From the NCBI RefSeq assembly GCF_002291425.1, contig NZ_CP014136.1:1-64000 (forward strand): 64,000 nucleotides of DNA. Reading direction: 5' to 3'. Every line of letters starts with the position of its first letter. The stretch's first letter is position 1. Under the pieces are notes generated by a model. The model made no database searches, had not been told where the DNA came from, and saw only the letters and a program-made list of their open reading frames with translations. Shown here one piece after another: positions 47,469 through 54,258 of this stretch. The stretch comes from Gibbsiella quercinecans. Lineage in GTDB: Bacteria > Pseudomonadota > Gammaproteobacteria > Enterobacterales > Enterobacteriaceae. A program made the translations under genes and the position numbers.

Positions 47469-48536
47469 TTATTTACGGCCGATATCAGCAATCGGGCCTA
47501 ATTCTTTCTCAATTAACGGTATGACTTCTTTACTGAAGCGATAGAGCGATTTCTGCGCCCGCGCTAACGGCATACAACCAAACTGGAAATTACAGGTGTA
47601 ATTTAACGGATTTAGCTTTTTAATATCAGCAATCATCTTTTCAGCCACCTGATAGGCATCGCCGACCACCATATTGTCGGCATATTGCTCCAGGGTATAT
47701 TCCCCTTCAAAGGCTTCGTTGCGGATGTAGCCATCGGCGTCGAGCGGCAATTGCGCCTTGCGTAAATGATTTGCCATGCGGCCAACATAGCGCGCGCGTT
47801 CGGCCGCCTCCAACGCTTCAGAGCGGCTGTCGGTCACGTGGACATATTGCATAATGGCCAACGGTTTGGTCGCCGGATTCTCACCCAGGCTCTCCCAGCT
47901 TTGGTTCAGCCCCTCGACCATTTTATACAATACCGGTGAGCCCAGCGTGCTGGCAGCATGGAACGGCACCGCCTGCCATTTATTCAGCCGCGCCAATAAC
48001 CGTGGATGCGATGTGGTAACAAATAAAGGCGGCAACGGCGACTGATAGGATTTGATGGCAAACGTGGTATGAGGAATCGAAATATGCTCGCCATTGTATT
48101 CCACTTCCCCGGTGACCAGGGCCTGTTCAATCACATCCCAGTATTCAAGGAAAATGTCGACCTTCTTATCCAACGCCACATGGTAACGATCAAACTCATA
48201 CTGCTGATAGCCGGTGCCCATGCCCAAAACCAGCCGGCCATCGGTCATGGCGTCAACCGTGGCAATTTCCTGCGCCAGGCGCAATGGGTGGTAAAGCGGC
48301 AAAACCAATACGCCGGGCGCCAGCTTAATTTTGGTCGTCCAGCCAGCGGCGTTGGCAGCCATCAGCAGCGGCGATGGGCTGCTGGAGTAGTTGGCGAAAT
48401 GGTGTTCGGCAAACCATGCAATATCAAACCCCACTTCTTCCGCCGTCTTCACCATGGTTTGGGTATCGCGCATAACGCCCTTCACCCCTGCCGGATGATC
48501 ACGCAAGGTCATCAGGCTGAATAATCCAAGTTGCAT
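47469..48536 (-). CDS. Luciferase-like (LLM) flavin-dependent monooxygenase
   Basis: A 355-residue TIM-barrel protein of the bacterial luciferase superfamily: MQLGLFSLMTLRDHPAGV, FDIAWFAEHHFANYSSSPSPLLM, IKLAPGVLVLPLYHPLRLAQE and DAMTDGRLVLGMGTGYQQYEFD. Such enzymes use reduced flavin from a separate reductase, and a reductase gene is directly upstream. GGAGAAAAAG precedes the ATG at 48536. Linked to an amino-acid importer, it may attack an N- or S-substituted amino acid, as luciferase-like enzymes of the Bacillus subtilis ytm operon do (inference). Confidence 0.92.
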   Translation of the reverse strand: MQLGLFSLMTLRDHPAGVKGVMRDTQTMVKTAEEVGFDIAWFAEHHFANYSSSPSPLLMAANAAGWTTKIKLAPGVLVLPLYHPLRLAQEIATVDAMTDGRLVLGMGTGYQQYEFDRYHVALDKKVDIFLEYWDVIEQALVTGEVEYNGEHISIPHTTFAIKSYQSPLPPLFVTTSHPRLLARLNKWQAVPFHAASTLGSPVLYKMVEGLNQSWESLGENPATKPLAIMQYVHVTDSRSEALEAAERARYVGRMANHLRKAQLPLDADGYIRNEAFEGEYTLEQYADNMVVGDAYQVAEKMIADIKKLNPLNYTCNFQFGCMPLARAQKSLYRFSKEVIPLIEKELGPIADIGRK

Positions 48537-48578
48537 CTTTTTCTCCTGCTCTGGTAATGGTTGGCCCGGCAAAAATGG

Positions 48579-49082
48579 CTAATCCGAGCCGGCGTTGGAT
48601 AACGGGACAGAAGTGACGTAAGCGCCATTCTGGTAGATAAGCGGTGCAATCTCATGGCGGTATTGGCAGTCGCTCACCCGGCCGATCACAATGTGGTGTG
48701 TGGCATAAGGCACGCTTTGGTCCAGTTCGCAAAACAGCATCGCCTGGGCGTCGGCCAGGTAAGGCACGCCCGCCGGGTTACTGCGCCATTCGCCGGTGGC
48801 AAAGCGCTCATGCGGCGGCTGCGGTGTACTGAAGCGTTGCGAAATAGCGGCATGCTCTTTATTCAGCAGGTTGATGCAGTATTTTTTCTGCGCCAGCAAT
48901 GGCGTTAACAGGCTGGACGAACTGTTGATGCACACCAGAACGGCCACGGGATCAAAACATAAGGAAGTCACCGCGGTGGCGGTAATGCCATAAGGGACGC
49001 CTTCATGCCGACAGGTGATAACACAGACCGTGGTGGCCAGCCGCCGCATACAATGGAGAAAGTTATCTTTGACGTGATTCAT
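48579..49082 (-). CDS. Flavin reductase (HpaC/NtaB-like)
   Basis: A 167-residue flavin reductase domain protein: LATTVCVITCRHEGVPYGITATAVTSLCFDPVAVLVCIN, INLLNKEHAAISQRFS and the histidine-containing end region ATHHIVIGRVSD. It would supply reduced FMN to the adjacent luciferase-like monooxygenase. The ATG at 49082 follows GGGGTTAGGTTG; an upstream ATG at 49103 has no ribosome site. First gene of the operon. Confidence 0.92.
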   Translation of the reverse strand: MNHVKDNFLHCMRRLATTVCVITCRHEGVPYGITATAVTSLCFDPVAVLVCINSSSSLLTPLLAQKKYCINLLNKEHAAISQRFSTPQPPHERFATGEWRSNPAGVPYLADAQAMLFCELDQSVPYATHHIVIGRVSDCQYRHEIAPLIYQNGAYVTSVPLSNAGSD

Positions 49083-49118
49083 CAACCTAACCCCGCAAAA
49101 CACCGTTCAATAACGTTG

Positions 49119-49162
49119 ATTGTTGATAATCCAGCTCAGTAATATAGTAGATTGTCAACAAT
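49119..49162. promoter_or_regulatory. Paired GntR/FCD operators before the monooxygenase operon
   Basis: ATTGTCAACAAT (49151-49162) is a perfect 5-2-5 palindrome, and ATTGTTGATAAT (49119-49130) matches it with one change in the second half. Their centres are 32 bases apart, three helical turns, on one face of the DNA. The same motif stands before gntR. The sites lie 37-80 bases before the first gene. Confidence 0.65.
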
Positions 49163-49508
49163 GTTAAATTTATGTATTCATCATTCGCCAGGCAGGGTTT
49201 GGTTGTCAATAAATTGTTTAATTTTACGCCATATGAAATTCATATGCATAAACATATAATTTATATTCAATAGGTTAGTTTAATTTCACCGCGGCATCGC
49301 TACTGCCGGTATACGGAGGCGCCAGACGAATCCCAGATGATTTTACCGGCGCTCTGGATTAAGCCAGATGCTCTAAAACCACGCTTTTTACACCGGTTTT
49401 CGTACGGGATAACTCGCCGCCGGATCGGGTGCGCCAAACCGGCGCTTGGTCAAAGACGGCTGGGTTTGCCACGTGTTATTATGCCCGCTCATAGCAATAG
49501 GAGGTGAC
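49163..49508. other. Divergent intergenic region, A+T-rich, with a 17-bp palindrome
   Basis: About 350 bases before the lone nqrE gene. CATATGAA, one base, TTCATATG (49230-49246) is a perfect inverted repeat of unknown role. No gene is seen. AGGAGGTGAC before 49509 is the ribosome site of nqrE. Confidence 0.5.
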
Positions 49509-50105
49509 ATGGAAAACTACTTGGGGATTTTTTTGCGCGCAGTTTTTGTGGAAAACATGGCTCTTAATTTCTTCCTGGGTATGTGCACCTTCCTGGCGAT
49601 ATCAAAAAAGGTGGATACGGCATTTAAGCTGGGCGTAACCGTTACGCTGCTGTTAGCGATCGCCACCCCGCTGAATAATCTGATTTATCATTACCTGCTG
49701 CGGGAAAACGCCATCATTGAAGGTGTCGATCTCAGCTTCCTGGATTTCATCACCTTTATCGGCGTGCTGGCTGCGCTGGTGCAAATCCTCGAAATGCTGT
49801 TGGATCGCTATGTTCCGTCGTTGCACCAATCGCTGGGTGCCTTTTTACCACTACTGACTATCCACTGCGCGATTTTCGGCGCAACCATCTTTATGGTGCA
49901 ACGCGAATATAATTTCGCTGAATCTTTTGTCTACGGCACCGGCTGCGGTATCGGCTGGCTGCTGGCGATTGTGTCGCTGGCTGGCCTGCGCGAGAAGATG
50001 AAATACGCCAATATGCCAAAGGGGCTGCAGGGGTTGGGCAGTGTCTTTATGACCGCCGGGCTGATGTCGCTCGGGTTCATGTCTTTTGCCGGGATCAAAC
50101 TTTAA
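49509..50105 (+). CDS. Orphan NqrE-like protein (Na+-NQR subunit E family)
   Basis: A 198-residue inner-membrane protein, same length as NqrE and very similar ([58 protein letters not shown]). NqrE is a six-helix subunit of the sodium-pumping NADH:quinone reductase; with NqrD it holds an iron-sulfur cluster through cysteines 26 and 120, both kept here. No other nqr genes lie near. A second copy outside its operon is unusual; it might pair with NqrD elsewhere or have a new role. A strong AGGAGGTGAC precedes the ATG. Confidence 0.9.
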   Translation: MENYLGIFLRAVFVENMALNFFLGMCTFLAISKKVDTAFKLGVTVTLLLAIATPLNNLIYHYLLRENAIIEGVDLSFLDFITFIGVLAALVQILEMLLDRYVPSLHQSLGAFLPLLTIHCAIFGATIFMVQREYNFAESFVYGTGCGIGWLLAIVSLAGLREKMKYANMPKGLQGLGSVFMTAGLMSLGFMSFAGIKL

Positions 50106-50119
50106 ACCTGGCCGCTTGA

Positions 50120-50154
50120 AAATGAAAACGGGGAGTGTATCGCTACACTCCCCG
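50120..50154 (-). terminator. Terminator between nqrE-like gene and pmp3
   Basis: An 11-pair stem CGGGGAGTGTA / TACACTCCCCG with a four-base loop. On the minus strand it is followed by GTTTTCATTTT, so it fits best the small membrane protein gene at 50193; it may also slow the plus-strand transcript. Confidence 0.75.
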
Positions 50155-50192
50155 CTGAAGGTTCTGGAGGCGCTTTCCGCCTCATACTGCGC

Positions 50193-50354
50193 TTATGATT
50201 GCTTGGTCTGCACCCAGAAAGCGTGGATCAGCCCAGGAATATAGCCCAGCAGCGTCAAAATAATGTTAAGGATGAATGCCCAGCCGAAGCCCTTCCCGAG
50301 CAGTACGCCCAATGGTGGCAAAATAATGGTAAATACAATCCGCCAAAAACCCAT
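50193..50354 (-). CDS. Pmp3/YqaE-family small membrane protein
   Basis: A 53-residue protein with two membrane helices: MGFWRIVFTIILPPLGVLLG and FILNIILTLLGYIPGLIHAF. The PPLGV and GYIPGLIHA motifs define the Pmp3 (UPF0057/YqaE) family, linked with membrane potential and salt or stress response in other organisms. GGAGATATT precedes the ATG. A terminator follows. It is too short for most gene finders but well supported by family signature. Confidence 0.92.
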   Translation of the reverse strand: MGFWRIVFTIILPPLGVLLGKGFGWAFILNIILTLLGYIPGLIHAFWVQTKQS

Positions 50355-50636
50355 AATATCTCCTTGCGTGATTTCCGTATGCTCAACTTATTACAACTGC
50401 TTAATATTATCAAACCGTTATCAGAATATTCTCAGCATTAGCCATACCCGTAACGCCATTATTTTAAGCCGGATAGCAAAACCTATTACACCACCGGGGA
50501 AATAGCACACAAAACTAAAGGTTTTTGCCGACCCACCCGACACTTTTGCGGCTATGACAGAGATAAAATGAAGCATTGATTATCTGGGCGGCTGCTCCTA
50601 GAATCGCCGCCACAATAATAAGAGGAGCCTGTTTTC

Positions 50637-50813
50637 ATGTCGCAACTTTGGGTAGCAACACAATACTTTTACTTATTTGGCCTTGTATTTTCCATGGTTT
50701 TTACCTACCTGGTTAGCCGGGATACGATCAAAATCCGCTGCATCAGCGCGTTAATCATCGGCCTGACCTGGCCACTGAGTCTGCCTGTGGTTTTACTTTT
50801 TTCATTATTCTGA
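50637..50813 (+). CDS. GhoT/OrtT-family small membrane toxin
   Basis: A 58-residue protein: MSQLWVATQYFYLFGLVFSM, a second helix, and the end ALIIGLTWPLSLPVVLLFSLF. The C-terminal TWP-S-PV-LLFSLF is the signature of GhoT and OrtT, membrane-damaging proteins of 57 residues in E. coli. GhoT is paired with GhoS; OrtT stands alone and acts when amino acids or nucleotides are limiting. No GhoS-like gene is nearby, so the orphan OrtT type is more likely. AGAGGAG lies before the ATG. Confidence 0.87.
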   Translation: MSQLWVATQYFYLFGLVFSMVFTYLVSRDTIKIRCISALIIGLTWPLSLPVVLLFSLF

Positions 50814-50857
50814 GCGGGGTATCGCCCAGCCAGGGTCAACCATCCGCACCAGCCTGA

Positions 50858-51016
50858 TTAGCCTTTGGGTATATGGGGCTCTGAAATATCCACCAGCCGG
50901 CAGAGTTTACTGAAATTGTCGGCGCTCTCGCAGATCTTGTCGGTGACAAACAAGCCCAAATAGCCGATCACCAGCACGTAGCCGATCATGCATAAAATGA
51001 AAATAAACGTCTTCAC
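50858..51016 (-). CDS. Small membrane protein of unknown function
   Basis: A 52-residue frame starting at GTG: VKTFIFILCMIGYVLVIGYL, then a short polar tail with two cysteines (KICESADNFSKLCRLV). One membrane helix is predicted. GATTGGG stands before the GTG. An ATG ten codons in is an alternative. No family recognised. It may be a real small protein, given the ribosome site and tidy helix-tail layout. Confidence 0.55.
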   Translation of the reverse strand: MKTFIFILCMIGYVLVIGYLGLFVTDKICESADNFSKLCRLVDISEPHIPKG

Positions 51017-51118
51017 CCCAATCCCAACCTAACCGTCGCTTTTATCTATCATACCGTGAACAACGCCGATTCGCCCATGCAAAACAAAAGGCGCGGTGAC
51101 TATGGTCATTTAAGGGAT

Positions 51119-51141
51119 GAAATGTTATGTTATCACATAAC
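51119..51141. promoter_or_regulatory. Candidate Zur box of the ABC operon
   Basis: The left part GAAATGTTAT (51119-51128) is identical to the left half of the enterobacterial Zur consensus, and the right part reads ATCACATAAC (51132-51141), giving 18 of 22 defined positions over the 23-base site. It lies 22 bases before the first ATPase gene, over the promoter region. Zur represses zinc-uptake genes when zinc is sufficient. Confidence 0.65.
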
Positions 51142-51163
51142 TTAACACCCTGTAGATATTATC

Positions 51164-51970
51164 ATGGACCGACACACTCCACCGCTGCTGGCCGTCAACA
51201 ACCTTACGCTGGTGCTGGATGGCAAAACCAAAATCAACAAATTGAGTTTTGAACTGCAACACGGTGAGAGCCTGTGTTTACTGGGGGCCTCTGGTTCGGG
51301 CAAATCACTCACGGCAAGCGCCATTCTGGGGACGCTACCGCCCAATGCCGTCCTGAGCGGTTCCATCCGCATCTGCGGGCGGGAAGTCGGCGGCCAGCGC
51401 CTGCAGCAACGCGGCCCGGCGCCAGTAGCCGCTATTTTTCAAGATCCTTTCACCACCTTGAATCCACTGGTTAGCGTTGGCAAACAGTTGGGGATGGCGT
51501 TGCGCTATCAACAGGGAATAAGCCGCCGGGCAGCCGATGCCTGCGCCAGCGAACTGCTGGCAGCGCTCGGTCTGGAGCCCAATGCCATTCTGCCGCGCTA
51601 CCCCAGCCAACTGTCAGGTGGGCAATGCCAACGGATCTGCGCCGCCCTGGCGTTAAGCGGGCAACAGCGCCTGCTGATCGCCGATGAGCCCACTACCGCG
51701 TTGGATATGGTCAGCCAGCACCAGGTGATTGACCTTTTACGCCAGTACACCAATCACACCACCGGCAGAGGGCTGCTGTTTATCACGCATGATGTCACCG
51801 TTGCGGCTGCACTGTGCCAACGCGCCGTTATCTTGGCCGGCGGCCAACAGATTGAGCAAGGCCCGATCGGCCAAATCATGCAGCGGCCCGCCCATCCCTA
51901 TACCCATAGCCTGGTTACGGCGGCCCGCCAGCTGTATCAGGCCCATAACGGTTTGCGCCAGGCGGTATAA
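51164..51970 (+). CDS. ABC transporter ATPase (NikD/DppD-like)
   Basis: A 268-residue ATPase of the peptide/nickel family: Walker A GASGSGKSLT, Q-loop IFQDPFTTLNPLVSVGKQL (typical of this family), signature LSGGQCQRICAALAL, Walker B LLIADEPTTALDMVSQHQV and H-loop ITHDV. The C-terminal RPAHPYTHSLVTAAR is characteristic. No clear ribosome site precedes the ATG. It is the first gene of a four-gene operon with a Zur-like box directly upstream. Confidence 0.92.
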   Translation: MDRHTPPLLAVNNLTLVLDGKTKINKLSFELQHGESLCLLGASGSGKSLTASAILGTLPPNAVLSGSIRICGREVGGQRLQQRGPAPVAAIFQDPFTTLNPLVSVGKQLGMALRYQQGISRRAADACASELLAALGLEPNAILPRYPSQLSGGQCQRICAALALSGQQRLLIADEPTTALDMVSQHQVIDLLRQYTNHTTGRGLLFITHDVTVAAALCQRAVILAGGQQIEQGPIGQIMQRPAHPYTHSLVTAARQLYQAHNGLRQAV

Positions 51971-51972
51971 CC

Positions 51973-52743
51973 ATGCGCGCCGAAATGCCGTTTATCAGTA
52001 TGCAAAATGTCAGCCGCCGTTATTCACCGCGGGCTATCGGGGTGGCGGGAATAAACCTGAATATCTACGCCGACGAGTGCATCGGGCTGGTCGGCTGCTC
52101 CGGAGCCGGCAAATCCACCCTGTTAAAACTCCTATTGGCGCTTGAAACAGCAGACGGCGGGCATATTCATTGCCAGGGACAGTTGCTGGAGGCCGCCAGG
52201 CCGCGCCGGTTACGCGGATACCGCCGGCTGGTGCAATACGTGCCTCAGGATGCCCATGCCTCGCTAAACCCCCGCCATACCGTGGCGCAGCTTATTGCCG
52301 CCCCGTTGCGCCAACTCGCGCCGCAGGAAAATGCCCAGGCAATCACCGAACGGGTACTGGAACAGGTTGAACTGGCCCCGCGGTTGGCGCATGCGCGCCC
52401 AAATGAACTTTCCGGTGGCCAGGCGCAACGCGTGGCATTAGCACGCGCTATCGCCTTGCAGCCCCGTTTTCTGTTGGCGGATGAACCGGTGAGCGGGCTG
52501 GATCTGCCGTTACGCCAGCAAATGATTGCGCTATTGCGCCGCCTGGCGCAGCAGCAGCAAATGGGCATGTTGATCGTTTCACACGACATTTCGCTGGTCG
52601 CAGCCCTGTGCCAGCGAACCCTGGTGATGGATCGCGGTGCGATCGTCGAGGATCGCCCCACCCACACGTTGCTGCAACACCCCCAGCATGCGGCCACCCA
52701 TGCGTTGATCGCCGCGATACCGCAACTGCCTACCCATATTTAA
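51973..52743 (+). CDS. ABC transporter ATPase (NikE/DppF-like)
   Basis: A 256-residue second ATPase: Walker A GCSGAGKST, Q-loop VQYVPQDAHASLNPRHTV, signature LSGGQAQRVALARAI, Walker B FLLADEPVSGLDLPLRQQM, H-loop VSHD. It begins 2 bases after the first ATPase gene. The two form the heterodimeric engine of a peptide/nickel-type importer. An internal start (MPFISMQN) is possible. Confidence 0.92.
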   Translation: MRAEMPFISMQNVSRRYSPRAIGVAGINLNIYADECIGLVGCSGAGKSTLLKLLLALETADGGHIHCQGQLLEAARPRRLRGYRRLVQYVPQDAHASLNPRHTVAQLIAAPLRQLAPQENAQAITERVLEQVELAPRLAHARPNELSGGQAQRVALARAIALQPRFLLADEPVSGLDLPLRQQMIALLRRLAQQQQMGMLIVSHDISLVAALCQRTLVMDRGAIVEDRPTHTLLQHPQHAATHALIAAIPQLPTHI

Positions 52744-52761
52744 CCCCGGAAGGAGCTATTG

Positions 52762-54258
52762 ATGTTACCTCTACGTTTTATTGGCCCCGCCTGCCTGATG
52801 GTCAGCAGCGTCTTACTTAGCGGCTGTTTTGATCCCGCCGCCCCCGAAGAAACCAGCGCGAATGAAAAACGCATTCGCCTGGCGATGCTACAGCCGCCGC
52901 GCTCGGGCTTAACGCCGCTGAGTGATGATGCGTTCAAACTTTCGCGTTGGAGCAATAGCGAAACGTTAGTGATATTGGATGCCAACGGCGATATACAGCC
53001 GGCGCTGGCGACCGAATGGCAGCCGCTGGATGCGCAAAGCTGGCGTTTTCGTTTGCGCCAGGGCGTTCAGTTCCATGACGGCAGCACATTCGATGCCCAT
53101 AGCGTGGTGCGCTCACTCCAGGCCGCCATGCAGGCCGCGCCAAAACCGCGGATTCTGGACGGCGTGGAACTGACCGTCAGCGCTGACGGCGATAACGCCG
53201 TGATTATCCGCAGCGCCACACCCGATCCGTTGCTTCCCCAGCGCCTGTCCAGCCCGCAGCTCGCGATCCTGGCCGCCGGGGCATACGGCGCCAACGGCAC
53301 GGTTAATCCACTGCGTGCCGGTACCGGCGCTTACGTGTTAACCGAGATCAACGGCACCAGCAGCGCCCGCCTGCAAAGGTTCGATAACTATTGGGGGGAG
53401 AAAGCCGCCGCGCCGGGGATCGACGTCAGCTTTGTACCCGACAGCACAGCCCGTGCCGCCGCCTTGCGTACCGGCAGCGCCGATTTGGTGGAAGCGCTGC
53501 CCATTTCACAACTGCCGCTGATTGACCCGGCACTGATCCATGAAGTCCCCATGCCGCGCACCAACACCCTGTATCTGAATACTCGCCACGGCGCTTTCAG
53601 CGATCCGGCCGTGCGGGCGGCAGCGGCCGCCGCCATCCAACGCCAGCCGCTGATCGATAACGTCTACGAAGGGCGCGCCGATATAGCCGCCGGGCTGCTT
53701 GGCCCGGCATTGCCCTGGGCCGCCGCGCTACGCCAGGCACCGCCCGCCGCTGCGCCTGCCGCGATCGGCGGCAAAACCATCACGCTGGCAACCTTCAGCG
53801 ATCGCGCGGAACTGCCGGAAGTCGCTGTGTTTCTGGCGCAGCAGCTCACCGCCGCCGGCTTTGAAGTGAAACAGGAAGTGCGTGAATACGCGCATATCGA
53901 AGCCGATGCCCTAGCCGGAAAGTTTGACGCCTTTATTCTTTCCCGCGCAACGGTGCTGGATTCAGGCGATCCGGTGGCTTATATGTACAGTGATTTTGCC
54001 TGCCACGGCTCCTTCAACATTTCCCAACTGTGCGATCACCAGGTGGATGCTGCGCTGGAACAGGCCGCATCGCTCCCGGCAGGCCAACAGCGCCGCCAGG
54101 CGATTATGGCGGCGGAGAACAAAATTCTCGCCACCCACGCGGCCATTCCGCTATTGCATGAACGGGTGATCCAGGGGGAAGCCACCAACATGCGGCATGC
54201 CGCGCGCGATCCGCGTGAGCGCGTATTGGTCACGCCTGCCAGCATGATTGCGCCATGA
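52762..54258 (+). CDS. ABC transporter substrate-binding lipoprotein (NikA-like)
   Basis: A 498-residue family 5 binding protein. The signal peptide ends in the lipobox LLSGC (cysteine 22), so it is anchored to the membrane. Family features include LATEWQPLDAQSWRFRLRQGVQFHDGSTFDA and AGTGAYVLTEI. Related proteins carry nickel, metallophore complexes, heme or peptides; ligand residues cannot be read here. AAGGAGC precedes the ATG. Its stop overlaps the permease start. Confidence 0.9.
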   Translation: MLPLRFIGPACLMVSSVLLSGCFDPAAPEETSANEKRIRLAMLQPPRSGLTPLSDDAFKLSRWSNSETLVILDANGDIQPALATEWQPLDAQSWRFRLRQGVQFHDGSTFDAHSVVRSLQAAMQAAPKPRILDGVELTVSADGDNAVIIRSATPDPLLPQRLSSPQLAILAAGAYGANGTVNPLRAGTGAYVLTEINGTSSARLQRFDNYWGEKAAAPGIDVSFVPDSTARAAALRTGSADLVEALPISQLPLIDPALIHEVPMPRTNTLYLNTRHGAFSDPAVRAAAAAAIQRQPLIDNVYEGRADIAAGLLGPALPWAAALRQAPPAAAPAAIGGKTITLATFSDRAELPEVAVFLAQQLTAAGFEVKQEVREYAHIEADALAGKFDAFILSRATVLDSGDPVAYMYSDFACHGSFNISQLCDHQVDAALEQAASLPAGQQRRQAIMAAENKILATHAAIPLLHERVIQGEATNMRHAARDPRERVLVTPASMIAP

